DNA of 64,000 bases from the NCBI GenBank assembly GCA_965200765.1, contig OZ241380.1:1488001-1552000 (forward strand), read 5' to 3'. Position 1 is the stretch's first letter. Each line of letters begins with the position of its first letter. Below, in pieces: positions 25,115-35,436 of this stretch. The notes beneath the pieces were generated by a model. The model worked only from the letters and a program-made list of their open reading frames with translations, was not told the origin of the DNA and made no database searches. The stretch is from G965200765 sp965200765. Its GTDB lineage: Bacteria; Pseudomonadota; Gammaproteobacteria; Arenicellales; JAJDZL01. The position numbers and the translations under genes are program-made.

Positions 25115-27848
25115 GGCCAAACTCCCTTTCTTCGTCATCTGATTCCCATTCGTTTACTTCATTGATCCTGCACAGCACTCCCAAATGGCAATATTCACAG
25201 GCATTCGATATTGGGTCGGCAAGCGCATCACCATCCATGAAATTTCCGGACAGTTGATGCAGTACCCGATTCCAGCGGGCTTCAGCATCTGCCCAAGTTT
25301 CTTCACTCTCCTTACGTCCTCTGTTCGGACCTTCAAGCAACAACGCTGTATCACCTACCCTGACGCGAGCATAGCCAACGCCTTGCACTGACTCACCTAG
25401 TTGCTTGTACGCATGCCTATACAACATTAACTGGGGTTCCCTTGGGCGCTCGCCTTTCAAGTCTGACAAATTGCAGTATCCGGTCTTGTAGTCGATTATT
25501 TCAATTCCTTCGGCAGTTCGGTCAACCCGGTCAATCTTCATTCGTACGGGTAGCTCGCCAACGGAAGTTTCAATTTCTTGCTCGTGTTCCAACACCTCGA
25601 AAGTACCACGATTTGAATCGCATTGGAACCATTGCTTTGCAAGATCGGTCATTCGGGCTACCTGGTTTTCCAATACCTCTTTGCTCATTGGACAAACTCT
25701 TTTGCTGTTGTACTCTTCCACAATTTCCTTCGCTAGTTCCTCCGCGCGAGCAACATACTCGTCCTCAACCGTATCACCCTGCAAAGATTCCAGCGTGTTA
25801 AATTCTTTATAGAGATTTTCAAACATTGCATGGGTCCATATTCCATGGTCCAGTGGCGATATTCCTACCTGAACGTCATCAAGTTGCCTGGCTCTCAATC
25901 GATGCTCGGCAAATGCCTTGAATGGACACAGAGACTGATTCCTGAATAAAGATGTTCCACCTCTGATCTCCGAGGTGTCCTGAACTTTCTTGGCTTTCCA
26001 GTCGCAGTATTTCTCTATATTGCCGAAATCATTAGTGATACGCGACAAGAACGTTTCATATCGCGGGACTTCTACATCGTGTATTGATTTGTTGTACGAC
26101 AATAGCCATGAACTGGGCTCGAACTGATGATCACCATCGCGTTTTGCATAACTCAGTACCACTTCCGAAGAGTTGCTGAGCAGACGGTTGAAGATACGTC
26201 TCACCCGCTGGTCAGTGGTTGCCGGCGTGGCATTGGGCAACTCATGCTTCTTTTGCACTGAAATAGGAATGAACGGTGATGGCCGCGGTGTGCCGGGTAC
26301 ATTTTCATTATTCAAGCCCATCATCCACAAATGCGTAAATGATTGACCGGCGAGCGACATTGGTCCGCCGATTTGAATTGGCGACCGCACTGCCACCAAT
26401 TGAATGATCTGCTCCGAAGCGGCTCTCCGCAACTTGGCGACAACTTCCTCTATGCTTACTTCTTCGCCAAGAAATCCGAATTCCGAAATTCTTTCAACCA
26501 GATTCCCCCACTCCTTGTGTGCCTGGAATTCATCAGCACCAAAGCTTCGTCCTTCAAGGGAAGTTGACTGAAACAACTCTATCCACTCAGCAATGAACTT
26601 GCCCCAATCTGCGTATTCAGCTTTCTTCGGCGCATCTTCAAGTAATTTTTGCGCACTCGTCAGAATTTTGTATAGCTTGCGACAGTAGATATTTTTGCTT
26701 CGAATGAACTGAATCACATCATTCAGTGTAATCTTGCTACTACCCAGCTGGGGAAGTTCTACTGCCAGTTTGGAGCGAATAGTCTTTTCTTCGTTCCAGT
26801 TCTGAATTCGGTCCGACCGGATTACTGCGCTAATCGTGGTCAATTCAAACTTCGGTCTCATCAACTCGAGCAAATTGAATATGTCGACGACCAGAGGAAT
26901 TTCGCTCAGCGAGGTCCCCAGAGTGCCGTGAAAAGCAAAATAATGCGATTGACGCTTCTCCATCATTGCATTCGGATTCAGAATTTCTGCAAATTTTCTC
27001 TGAATTCTGTCGTTCACATCAGTCAGGTTCGGCACTGCGATTCCAATGCGGTGATTTTTCGGGTCTGATTCTATGGCTTCTCTCGCCCAGCGAGCACAAG
27101 CTTCGATTTCATGATCCACCGAGTCGTTCTCAGGCTGGTCGAAATCCACCCTTCGCGGTGGTTTTGGTGAATGACGAGTTCCAAGTTCAATGATTTCGAT
27201 TTGCAAACCGGCATTCGCCAAAGAATCTACGACTGACTGGTGTTGCGGAGTCCATTCCTCGATTCCGCCAAATGCAATTTTCGGATTGCATAGATCAGTG
27301 ACCTGCCCTACTCGCGAAACGATTTCCTGAGGCAATGTTTCAAAATCCACAAGATTTTTCTGGTCAAGGTTTGCTTGATACCGTTGCAACCATTCAAGAA
27401 ATGCACGGACATCCTCGCTGTAAATACCCTGAAACTCTTTGGTATCGATTTGGTAGGCATTCAGAGACCGATACGCGTCTCGCGCCGCTTTGGCAGTAGA
27501 GTTGATGTGCCACAACAGGTACTCGTAGCCTTCCTGCTTGGTGTCATGAATGTACCCGGCAATCTGCCGCTCCCACAGGTGCAGGGATTGATTGGGCGAA
27601 AGCAGTTGTTTTCGGTCGGACAGTCCTGACAGCTCCAATTCATACCAGACACTTCTAAGCCATGAATTCCACGTAAATGCTTCTGGCGTAGCCCAGCTTG
27701 TCTTGTTCTGGCTGATTTGCTCCAGGTTGTATCCATCCAATACGAGATGCCTGAGACGGTGTGTCCCGACAACGATCGTGAACCCTGCAATCAGCAGTTC
27801 GATTGAATGGTCAACCGCGTTTTGCAACGATTTCGGAGTAGTGTTCAT
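25107..27848 (-). CDS. addB: AddB-like PD-(D/E)XK nuclease / inactivated helicase subunit
   Basis: The 913-aa partner of AddA is of the type annotated as probable DNA repair protein in beta- and gammaproteobacteria. The N-terminal helicase-like region has no normal Walker A (IVVGTHRLRHLVLDG at that place). The C-terminal nuclease core is IEIIDYKTG. Cysteines in SLCPFKAFAE and CEYCHLGVLC give the iron-sulfur staple known in AddB. I chose ATG 27848; the frame is open 20 codons further up to 27908 and neither start has a strong ribosome binding site. Its stop overlaps addA. Confidence 0.88.
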   Translation of the reverse strand: MNTTPKSLQNAVDHSIELLIAGFTIVVGTHRLRHLVLDGYNLEQISQNKTSWATPEAFTWNSWLRSVWYELELSGLSDRKQLLSPNQSLHLWERQIAGYIHDTKQEGYEYLLWHINSTAKAARDAYRSLNAYQIDTKEFQGIYSEDVRAFLEWLQRYQANLDQKNLVDFETLPQEIVSRVGQVTDLCNPKIAFGGIEEWTPQHQSVVDSLANAGLQIEIIELGTRHSPKPPRRVDFDQPENDSVDHEIEACARWAREAIESDPKNHRIGIAVPNLTDVNDRIQRKFAEILNPNAMMEKRQSHYFAFHGTLGTSLSEIPLVVDIFNLLELMRPKFELTTISAVIRSDRIQNWNEEKTIRSKLAVELPQLGSSKITLNDVIQFIRSKNIYCRKLYKILTSAQKLLEDAPKKAEYADWGKFIAEWIELFQSTSLEGRSFGADEFQAHKEWGNLVERISEFGFLGEEVSIEEVVAKLRRAASEQIIQLVAVRSPIQIGGPMSLAGQSFTHLWMMGLNNENVPGTPRPSPFIPISVQKKHELPNATPATTDQRVRRIFNRLLSNSSEVVLSYAKRDGDHQFEPSSWLLSYNKSIHDVEVPRYETFLSRITNDFGNIEKYCDWKAKKVQDTSEIRGGTSLFRNQSLCPFKAFAEHRLRARQLDDVQVGISPLDHGIWTHAMFENLYKEFNTLESLQGDTVEDEYVARAEELAKEIVEEYNSKRVCPMSKEVLENQVARMTDLAKQWFQCDSNRGTFEVLEHEQEIETSVGELPVRMKIDRVDRTAEGIEIIDYKTGYCNLSDLKGERPREPQLMLYRHAYKQLGESVQGVGYARVRVGDTALLLEGPNRGRKESEETWADAEARWNRVLHQLSGNFMDGDALADPISNACEYCHLGVLCRINEVNEWESDDEEREFGHD

Positions 27849-27908
27849 TTCCAATCTTGTGTTCCCGGTAAGTTTTGAAGGTATATGAATTGTGTCGAAC
27901 AACAACAA

Positions 27909-28272
27909 TAAGCACTTGGAAAGCCTATGTCAAGCCAATATTCATACTTGGCGAGTTTGTACCCCAGATTTTGACGGGTTAGCGTTATGACAACTGTGAA
28001 TATTTGTGTTCAATAGCAAAGTGACTGCCAAAGCATTCAGTGAAGCTTGATGGTGCCCTTGATAGCTTGGCATTCCGGCAAAACTATCAGCATCATGTAC
28101 GAGTGGATGGAATGGTGCAGATACTCAGGAAAAATAATTGTGCAACTAGTTCGTTGAATATGAAGTATGATAGATAACGAAATCCATTGTACCAACGGTG
28201 AGCATGTGCAGTTCATTCATAAAGTCGTATTACTCATTGTGTTGCTTTCAACTAATCTTGAAGAGGTAAGCC
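27909..28272. other. divergent intergenic region, addB and amino acid transporter promoters
   Basis: The region separates two divergent units and must hold both promoters. I see no clean sigma70 pair. On the plus strand a GAAGAGGT ribosome binding site precedes the ATP-binding gene. No RNA gene or convincing ORF is visible. Confidence 0.45.
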
Positions 28273-29052
28273 ATGTCTGATGCCGAGTTTGCAATTGAAG
28301 TAGAGGACATTCACAAGAGTTTCGGAGCAGTCGAAGTGCTGAAAGGCATTTCCCTCAGCGCGAAGGACCATGATGTTGTTTCAATCCTGGGAAGCAGCGG
28401 TTCCGGAAAAAGCACTTTTCTGCGGTGCATCAACATGCTGGAGATTCCCACCTCGGGAACTGTGCGTGTGAAAGGCGAGTTGATTGAAATGAAAGCGACT
28501 CGCGACGGAAAAGACAATATTCCAGCGAACCCCAAGCAGGTAGAGCGAATTCGCTCTCGTCTGGCTATGGTGTTTCAGCAATTCAATCTCTGGTCGCATA
28601 TGACAGTGAAAGAAAATGTTTGCGAAGCGCCGATGCATGTATTGAAAATACCCAAAAAAGAAGCTCAGGAACGCGCCGATTCTGTTTTGAATCGAGTAGA
28701 TTTGTTCGACCGGAAGGATTACTATCCAGCGCATCTTTCCGGCGGTCAGCAACAAAGAGTAGCAATTGCTCGTGCACTTGCCATGGATCCTGATGTCATG
28801 TTGTTTGATGAACCAACATCTGCATTGGACCCCGAACTTGTCGGCGAGGTACTACGAGTGATGCGAGGGCTGGCGAAAGACGGTGCTACGATGCTGGTGG
28901 TTACGCATGAAATGGGATTTGCGAAAGAAGTGTCAGACCGGGTCATGTTTCTGCACCAGGGCCAAGTCGAAGAAGACGGCTCTCCCGACCAAGTGTTTGA
29001 CAACCCCAAATCCGAGCGGTTCAGGGAATTTTTGTCCGGTAATCTAAAGTAG
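28273..29052 (+). CDS. polar amino acid ABC transporter ATP-binding protein
   Basis: The 259-aa ATPase is of the HisP/ArtP/OccP group that drives uptake of basic or polar amino acids. Walker A reads GSSGSGKS, the signature LSGGQQQRVAIARAL, Walker B VMLFDEPTSALDPE, and the switch His is in LVVTHEMGFA. The insert of about 20 residues after the Walker A region is as in HisP. ATG 28273 follows GAGGTAAGCC. It is the first gene of a transporter operon. Confidence 0.94.
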   Translation: MSDAEFAIEVEDIHKSFGAVEVLKGISLSAKDHDVVSILGSSGSGKSTFLRCINMLEIPTSGTVRVKGELIEMKATRDGKDNIPANPKQVERIRSRLAMVFQQFNLWSHMTVKENVCEAPMHVLKIPKKEAQERADSVLNRVDLFDRKDYYPAHLSGGQQQRVAIARALAMDPDVMLFDEPTSALDPELVGEVLRVMRGLAKDGATMLVVTHEMGFAKEVSDRVMFLHQGQVEEDGSPDQVFDNPKSERFREFLSGNLK

Positions 29053-29105
29053 AAGCGGACAATCTGACAGTATTCAACAATAATTCATGAAGGAGGATAT
29101 CCAAA

Positions 29106-29885
29106 ATGAAAAAAGTACTAGTATTAATCTCAGCTTTGCTACTGTCCGGTGCAAGTGCGTTTGCAGTAGCCCAGGACTGGAGCAAACTTCGAATTGGCGT
29201 TGAAGGTGCTTATCCACCTTTCAGTGCAGTGACAACAAGCGGTGAGCTGTACGGCTTCGACATTGATATTGCTAACGCGCTTTGCGATGAAATCGGAGCA
29301 TCCTGTACTTTGGTACAACAGGATTGGGACGGGATCATTCCGGCCTTGCTAGCTCGCAAATTCGATGCAATCATTGCATCCATGTCGATCACGGAAGAAC
29401 GCAAAAAGAAAGTTGCTTTTTCCATCAAATACTACAACACGCCAGGGAAGTTCGCGCAGAAAAAAGGATCTGGAATCGAAATTTCCAAAGAAGGGCTGAA
29501 AGGGAAAACTGTAGGTGTTCAACGGGCGACGACGCATGACAATTTTGTTACAGAAGTCTTCGGTGATGCTGTGGAAGTCAAGCGGTACGGAACTCAGGAT
29601 GAAGCCTATCTCGATGCCAACGCAGGAAGACTGGATCTGTTGCTTGCCGATTCTGTAGCCATGTCAGAGGGATTTCTTGAGACCGATGAAGGCGCAGACT
29701 GGGAGTTTGTAGGACCCGGGTTTTCCGACCCCAAGTACTTCGGGGAAGGAGCAGGAGTAGCCATTCGCAAAGGTGATGAAGATCTTGTTGAGTTGTTCAA
29801 CAATGCCATCAGGACAATTCGGGAAAATGGCACTTACGCGAAAATCAATGACAAGTATTTTGATTTCGATGTATATGGCGAATAG
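29106..29885 (+). CDS. amino acid ABC transporter periplasmic binding protein
   Basis: The 259-aa family-3 solute-binding protein resembles HisJ/ArgT/OccT. It has a signal peptide of about 22 residues ending around AFAVAQ, then LRIGVEGAYPPFS and GFDIDIANALCDE, and the ligand-contact block ATTHDNFV-like in GVQRATTHDNFV. Ligand is probably a basic amino acid or opine-like compound, not decidable here. AAGGAGGATATCC upstream is a strong ribosome binding site, and a terminator-like hairpin follows, consistent with higher expression than the permeases. Confidence 0.93.
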   Translation: MKKVLVLISALLLSGASAFAVAQDWSKLRIGVEGAYPPFSAVTTSGELYGFDIDIANALCDEIGASCTLVQQDWDGIIPALLARKFDAIIASMSITEERKKKVAFSIKYYNTPGKFAQKKGSGIEISKEGLKGKTVGVQRATTHDNFVTEVFGDAVEVKRYGTQDEAYLDANAGRLDLLLADSVAMSEGFLETDEGADWEFVGPGFSDPKYFGEGAGVAIRKGDEDLVELFNNAIRTIRENGTYAKINDKYFDFDVYGE

Positions 29886-29906
29886 GCACATCAATCATTA
29901 TGCGAG

Positions 29907-29944
29907 ACAACTGTTGGCAATTGCATAGCCAACAGTTGTTTTGT
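29907..29944 (+). terminator. hairpin with T run after the binding protein gene
   Basis: A perfect 12-bp stem, ACAACTGTTGGC paired with GCCAACAGTTGT around a 9-nt loop, is followed by TTTTGTTT. It lies 21 nt after the binding protein stop and before the permease genes, so it is likely a partial terminator or mRNA-stabilising stem as in other binding-protein operons. Confidence 0.8.
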
Positions 29945-30096
29945 TTACAAGACAGGCACTCGGTTTTTCATTGGAAACAACTGGTTGCATGGATCAGGTT
30001 TTTGATGCCTGTCGGTTGAATTTTACAGGGATTCGTATGTCGGCAACTATTACATGTAGTAGCTGAATACGGACAAATGACTTGCCAAGATAAAGC

Positions 30097-30813
30097 ATGC
30101 ATGAGTATCTTACCAACCAGTTGAGCGGAGTCATGGACGGGTACCTTTACCCGTTTATTCTGGAAGGCTTGCTGCTCACAGTCCAGCTCGCCTTGTTTTC
30201 GCTGTTTTTGGCTTTACTCCTTGGCATATTGGGTGCGGTCGCCAAGCTGTCGTCAAATCGGGTTGCCCGTACTATTGCAGGTACTTACACCACATTGATC
30301 CGCGGTGTGCCGGATATTGTGCTGATGTTCATCATATTTTTCGGTGGACAGCTATTGGTCAATACTATCGGAGACATGCTGGGACTGGGCTACATCGGAG
30401 TCAGTGAATTTACTGCCGGCGTTGTTACCATAGGGTTCATCTTCGGTGCCTATATGGCAGAAACTTTCCGCGGCGCAATTTTGGCGGTACCGCGAGGAGA
30501 GATTGAAGCCGGGTATGCATATGGCATGACTCCGGTAAAGGTTTTCCTCAGAATTACGTTTCCTGCCAGTATTCGCCACGCACTACCCGGTTTTGGAAAC
30601 AATTGGCTTGTTTTGGTGAAAACTACTGCATTGGTGTCTGTGATAGGGCTTGAAGACATGGTTTTCAGAGCGGCACAAGCTGGTGGTACCGTTCGCAAGC
30701 CATTCACATTTTATCTGCTTGTAGCAGTTCTTTATCTCGTTATCACAGCGATTTCCAATGGTGGGCTTCGCTGGCTTGACAAACGATATAGTGCAGGCGT
30801 GCGCAGGGCATAG
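30097..30813 (+). CDS. amino acid ABC transporter permease (HisQ-like)
   Basis: This 238-aa inner-membrane subunit has about five hydrophobic segments. The cytoplasmic EAA loop is seen as EIEAGYAYGMTPVKVFLRI, which docks to the ATPase. The start is ATG 30097 with a weak ribosome binding site. It is followed 6 nt later by the second permease, the usual pair in histidine/opine-type transporters. Confidence 0.93.
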   Translation: MHEYLTNQLSGVMDGYLYPFILEGLLLTVQLALFSLFLALLLGILGAVAKLSSNRVARTIAGTYTTLIRGVPDIVLMFIIFFGGQLLVNTIGDMLGLGYIGVSEFTAGVVTIGFIFGAYMAETFRGAILAVPRGEIEAGYAYGMTPVKVFLRITFPASIRHALPGFGNNWLVLVKTTALVSVIGLEDMVFRAAQAGGTVRKPFTFYLLVAVLYLVITAISNGGLRWLDKRYSAGVRRA

Positions 30814-30819
30814 ACGGAC

Positions 30820-31512
30820 ATGGATATAGAAGCCATTGTATCGAATCTTCCCCTGTATCTGGAAGGACTGGTAACAACCGTAGAGCTGGTTGTAATTTCG
30901 CTTGTATGCGGCCTTGCGCTAGCAATTCCGGTTGCCTTGGCAGCGAGTTCAAAGAACCCGGCACTTACATTTTTGCCCAAGTCATTCATTTACTTTTTCC
31001 GGGGCACGCCGTTGCTGGTGCAGATGTACATGATTTACTATGGCGCAGGACAGTTTGAGGCTTTACGAGAAAGCTTTATCTGGCCTGTGTTTCGCGAAGC
31101 CTATGCTTGTGCATTGATTGCATTTTCACTGAATACGGCCGCCTATACCGCCGAGATACTCAGAGGTGCTATTGTCGCGACGCCGTTTGGTGAAATAGAA
31201 GCTGCCAAAGCTTGCGGAATGTCTGCCTGGTTGAGACTACGGCGAATTGTCCTGCCCAGTGCATTTCGTCGTGCGTTGCCTGCTTATGGCAACGAAGTCA
31301 TATTCATGTTGCATGGAAGCGCACTGGCGGGAGTGATTACCATAATCGACTTGTTTGGCGCAGCGAGAATTGTCAATTCAAGATATTTTGTTCCGTTCGA
31401 GTCGTTTGTGACAGCAGGTGTGTTCTATTTGTTGCTCACCTTCGGAATCATCTGGATTTTCAAGCGTGTCGAGTTTCGCTGGCATGCACATCTTCGGCAG
31501 AGAAAGACTTGA
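30820..31512 (+). CDS. amino acid ABC transporter permease (HisM-like)
   Basis: The 230-aa second permease forms the heterodimeric channel with the product of the preceding gene. The N-terminal region reads YLEGLVTTVELVVISLVCGL, and the EAA loop is EIEAAKACGMSAWLRLRRI. ATG 30820. It ends the operon; just beyond it begins the decayed transposase. Confidence 0.93.
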   Translation: MDIEAIVSNLPLYLEGLVTTVELVVISLVCGLALAIPVALAASSKNPALTFLPKSFIYFFRGTPLLVQMYMIYYGAGQFEALRESFIWPVFREAYACALIAFSLNTAAYTAEILRGAIVATPFGEIEAAKACGMSAWLRLRRIVLPSAFRRALPAYGNEVIFMLHGSALAGVITIIDLFGAARIVNSRYFVPFESFVTAGVFYLLLTFGIIWIFKRVEFRWHAHLRQRKT

Positions 31513-31639
31513 CCGATAAACAAATTTGCGTAAATTTTGCTCTGTCGACTATGCCTTTCTAGGCAGAAAGACAAATACATTGGCTTCCTTGCGCAACTCC
31601 AACAAGGCATGCCCAGTTTGTCCACACATTGCATCAAAA

Positions 31640-32271
31640 ATCAAGCACCGATTTCAGGTCTGATGGTGCGTATGTGGAGCGAAAGGTCGACCGGATTGCG
31701 ATTCCTCTCGTTCAGCATTTGACGGGGTTGCATTTGGAGTCTGAGCTGGAGCTGGCCAAACGCGTGATGGTTAAAGAGAGAACCAGCAAGAACAAGTTGT
31801 AGAGCTTGCATGTACCTGAGGTGAAGTGCATCAGCAAGGGCAAGGTTCACAAGCGCCACGAATTCGGCTTGAAAGTGGGGGTTTGCAGTGAGACCAGTCG
31901 AAGCAACTTCGTGTTGGACGATCTGGCGTTTCCGAGCTATCCGTAGGAAAGATATACAATGTTTACCCAGCTCTGTCAAGTTGAGTGGATTACAGCAAAC
32001 AAGACGCAAGAAGTGTTTATTGATCGCGGTTACCGCGCTCACTGCGTGTCCGATACGCAGGGGTTAAATTTCGATCAAAAAGCGCGGCTTGAATGCAGGG
32101 ATGAAGCGTTTGTTCTAGCGAAGACTGGCTGTCGAACCTGTGATCAGGCATCTCAAGAACGACGGGCTACTATCGCTTAATTACCTGAAAGGTACCAAAG
32201 GCGACAAGATGACTGCGGAACTGTGCGAAGCACAACTTGCGCACAATCCTGAAGAAAATCAGGTTTTTTAA
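31640..32271 (+). pseudogene. decayed IS5-type transposase
   Basis: Three pieces of a DDE transposase can be read on the plus strand. The first covers SDGAYVERKVDRIAIPL to KNKL, then a TAG at about 31798-31800 where a Tyr codon is expected, then SLHVPEVKCISKGKVHKRHE. After a deletion comes VFIDRGYRAH. In another frame follows VIRHLKNDG and NYLKGTKGDK near the 3' end. The order matches IS5/IS1182-like transposases, but stops and frameshifts make it inactive. It marks the downstream edge of the defence island. Confidence 0.75.
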
Positions 32272-32428
32272 TGCCGATTATTGCGGCTAATATTTTCTTG
32301 TCTTGGGCAGTAAGAAAAAAAGTTGTTATTCGCCTTCTGGAGATGCGGTTAATCTACCTGAAAACTACTTGAATCAGTTTTTTTAGGACCGACTAACTAG
32401 ATTCTCATTTGTAATGTATTGCAAATTT

Positions 32429-32884
32429 TCAATTTGAATTTTCCAGTAATTCAACCAATCCATCTGACAAATTCCAAATTGGTGTTTGATCTCCACACGA
32501 CAGCATTTGTTCAATTAAAGGAACACCCACTGCGGCTAGCCCATTAGCAACTGATATTATTTGATTTGGATTGGCGAGCACTTCGACATCATCGGTAACT
32601 GTCATTACAACCAACATAATCATTTGAATTCGCCAACTATCTCTATCAAATATTGAGCCATCGTTGAATTTAAAAGTTTCGTTTTTATGTAAATCCATGT
32701 ACTTCATTTTGTTCCTTGCTGCAATTGAAAACCCTGCAAACCAAAAATCAATCATCCTTGGAAAAGGACTCTGATCGATGTGTAGACTACTACCACGTTG
32801 ACAATATTTTTTGTAGAGTTCTTGTTGGCCAATTGGTGCCAACAGATCTACACTAGCAAATGGATTGTGATATCTTTGATTCAT
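32429..32884 (-). CDS. hypothetical protein at the end of the defence operon (151 aa)
   Basis: I do not recognise this protein. It starts MNQRYHNPFASVDLLAPIGQ, contains a hydrophobic stretch WRIQMIMLVVMTVTDDVEVL and ends acidic. It lies 36 nt downstream of the DndD-like ATPase gene, in the same orientation and with the same AT-rich base use, so it probably belongs to the same operon. A role in restriction or immunity of the system is inference only. Confidence 0.7.
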   Translation of the reverse strand: MNQRYHNPFASVDLLAPIGQQELYKKYCQRGSSLHIDQSPFPRMIDFWFAGFSIAARNKMKYMDLHKNETFKFNDGSIFDRDSWRIQMIMLVVMTVTDDVEVLANPNQIISVANGLAAVGVPLIEQMLSCGDQTPIWNLSDGLVELLENSN

Positions 32885-32920
32885 ATAAAATTACCTTGTT
32901 TTCATTTTCCATATATTGTA

Positions 32921-35031
32921 CTAATCAAGCTTTCTCTTGCAGATTATACAATCTTGATTCGGACCACATGAGCATGTAAGAACTGTTTCTTCATTCACAT
33001 TGGGATCGTTAACAAGCATTGATGGGTAGTGAGTCGAATTGGTTAGAGTTACTACACTGCCGAGATTTGCTCCAAGGATATCTTCACATTCTGATATTTC
33101 TGATCGAGTTAACAGTAGTACAAGTTGTGAGCATTCACGAATAGTTGTTTTAAGAACAGACCTTTTGACATATCCACTCATCATACCCAGTGGCGTATCG
33201 ATTACATTTGGTGCTTCTACGTTGCTAACTCTAGTGAGAGCAAGAATAAATGCTATTGTCAAAGCACGTCGAGCGGCACCGTTTAAATCTTGATCAGGAT
33301 CCATTCGACGATCATCTGGACCAAAAACAAGAATATCATACTTGTCGTCAATTTCTGCTTTATTTATCATTGATCCTTGATCGGGATCGGATCCGATCAT
33401 TTTCAGAAATATGGAATTCATATTACTACTAACTTTCAATAGTTCTTCTTTTGTAATTCTGGAGTAAGATGTTCTGAGAACATTTTCTACATCTTGAGTG
33501 ACTCTCAACTCTGCTAGAATGTTGATTCCTTTCGTTTTCTCTTTCAGCAAATTATCTCTCTTGAGACTTAGTTTCTTTTTTGATTCTCTTAGTGCTTCAA
33601 GATTAGTTTCTTTACGAATTCTATTTTCACTGAGTTCACGGCATTTGTTCATGTATAGTCGTTCGTTTTTACGTAATTCTTGAATATCATTATCTGGTAT
33701 TTTATCAATATTTATTTGAAGTGATTTAAGATTTTTTCCTTTCTCCAAGCGTAGTCTTTCAAGACCATCTCTTTTTCCCGAAATAGTTTCATACAGACAT
33801 TTCCAATTTTTGTCTTCAGATACTCGTTCAAACTGCAATGTCTTTGAGCCATAGTATAATTCAGACATTACATCCTTCAGCTCATCCGATTTAGCACTTT
33901 TACTAATCAATTTTTGTATTTCTTCTCTACGCTTTATTCCCATTGAATTTTGTTTATCAAGAGATTCACCACAAATACACGTGTCCTTGTTCAGTCTTTC
34001 TTGAAGAATCGGAATGTTTGCATTTGGATTTTTCCTTGATCACGAAGCTCATCTAAAACTTTAAGACCTTGCTCTAATACTGGTATGAGAAGTTCACGAG
34101 AAAACTCCAAACTTCTAAATAAATTTAAATGTTCTTTAGCAGCCTGATCACTTTGATTGTCTATTTCTTTTATTTGTTCTCGAATCTCAGAAATGTCATT
34201 TTTTAATTTTTCTCTGTCACCTTTGACGAGTATTTCGTCAATCTCTTCTTTAATATTTTTTAACGCTTCGTTGAAATTCAAATATTGCATACTTGTGTCT
34301 TCAAGTTCTTCTACAATTTTAATTTCTTCATTTTGAATTGTATCTAAGGAAGTTGTAGTTTTAACAAGTTCAGCATCCGAACTAATATTTTGAACTTCTT
34401 TATTGATAATCGACGCTGTTTTCTGTACATGCTTTAATGCACTTTCTATAACTTCAAGTCCTAATAGAGAGCGAATGGCTTTTTGAACTTGATAGCGTTT
34501 TGTACTTGCACTAGCTTCTACAAAACTCAAAGCTTGGTCACCGTCAGTAAAAAATACATTTCTAAGTTCGAGTGGAAGTACATCATTAATAGTTGATGTA
34601 GGATTGTCCACCAATTTATCTCCAGTTTCGGTACGTTCATACAAAGTGACATTTGATGACATTCGTTGCCAGTCACCCTCGTTTAGCGATTCATATGCTG
34701 TTCTTGTAATTCTGTATACGTGAATAGTTTCAATCGGTCCTTGCATACTATTTCTATATTTTTTTACTTCGAACTCTACTTCTACTGATATGGGTATTGC
34801 TTCACCATTTGATTGGATCCAATTTATTGGATGCAGTCTATAATTTTTTCCACTATTTGGTAAAGCGGAATCACCATATAGTGCCCACTGCAACCCAACT
34901 AGAATAGTGGTTTTTCCCGTTTCATTTTCTGCTCGAATAACTGTCAACTTCTTTTCGTCATCTGTAGAAAAAGTCAATTTTAAGTTTCGTAGCAAACGAA
35001 AATTTTTGAACTCAGCCTGGATCAATTTCAT
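32921..35031 (-). pseudogene. DndD/Rad50-like SMC ATPase (SspH-like by position), frameshifted
   Basis: The N-terminal half (33991-35031) has MKLIQAEFKNFRLLRNLKL, a Walker A-like ENETGKTT and a long coiled coil. The C-terminal half (from 33943, open upstream to about 34030) has a zinc-hook-like CICGESL, a second coiled coil, the ABC signature region DLNGAARRALTIAFILAL, Walker B NVIDTPLGMM and a cysteine-rich end with CSC and CIIC. Adding one base to the five-T run at 34029-34033 joins them as RDQGKNPNANIPILQERL, giving about 703 aa. ATPases of this type serve DNA end processing or, in Dnd systems, phosphorothioation or restriction. The break may be an assembly error. Confidence 0.8.
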
Positions 35032-35084
35032 TACTTTGTCCTAATTTTGTGATATTCAAAGAATAATTTAACAAATTATTTGTA

Positions 35085-35264
35085 CTACTGGTCACTACAC
35101 AGAATTCTACTTGAAACTGAATTCCTTCGTTCTCCATGCGCAGATGGATTGTAACCCACTGTTTTGAACAATCCAGTAGGAAAAATATTAGTTGTCTCGA
35201 TCAAATCCCAGTCAACTTCAATATTAATAATCCTACACTGAAATACTCTAGAATTCAATTTCAT
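35085..35264 (-). CDS. small hypothetical protein in the defence operon (59 aa)
   Basis: ATG 35264 has GGAG seven nt upstream, better than the ATG four codons earlier. The product begins MKLNSRVFQCRIINIEVDWD and includes GLFKTVGYNPSAHGE. No family is recognised. It lies 53 nt before the DndD-like ATPase gene on the same strand. It may be a real small component or a remnant. Confidence 0.4.
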   Translation of the reverse strand: MKLNSRVFQCRIINIEVDWDLIETTNIFPTGLFKTVGYNPSAHGERRNSVSSRILCSDQ

Positions 35265-35436
35265 TTTTTTCTCCATTCTTCCAGATGTATATTCTCTCTT
35301 CCAGCGTGTATTTACACAAAAATGAATGCTGACACAAAATCTTGTATTGTTGCTTATGAGCCAACGTCGAAATCTTCATTTTATATGTATACTTTGTGTT
35401 CATACTTACTTATCGTAAAGTAGATTCTTTGCTTTG

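Noticed and set aside
31641..32042. 133-codon frame on the minus strand
   Set aside because: It is antisense to the decayed IS5-type transposase, whose plus-strand translation shows family motifs.
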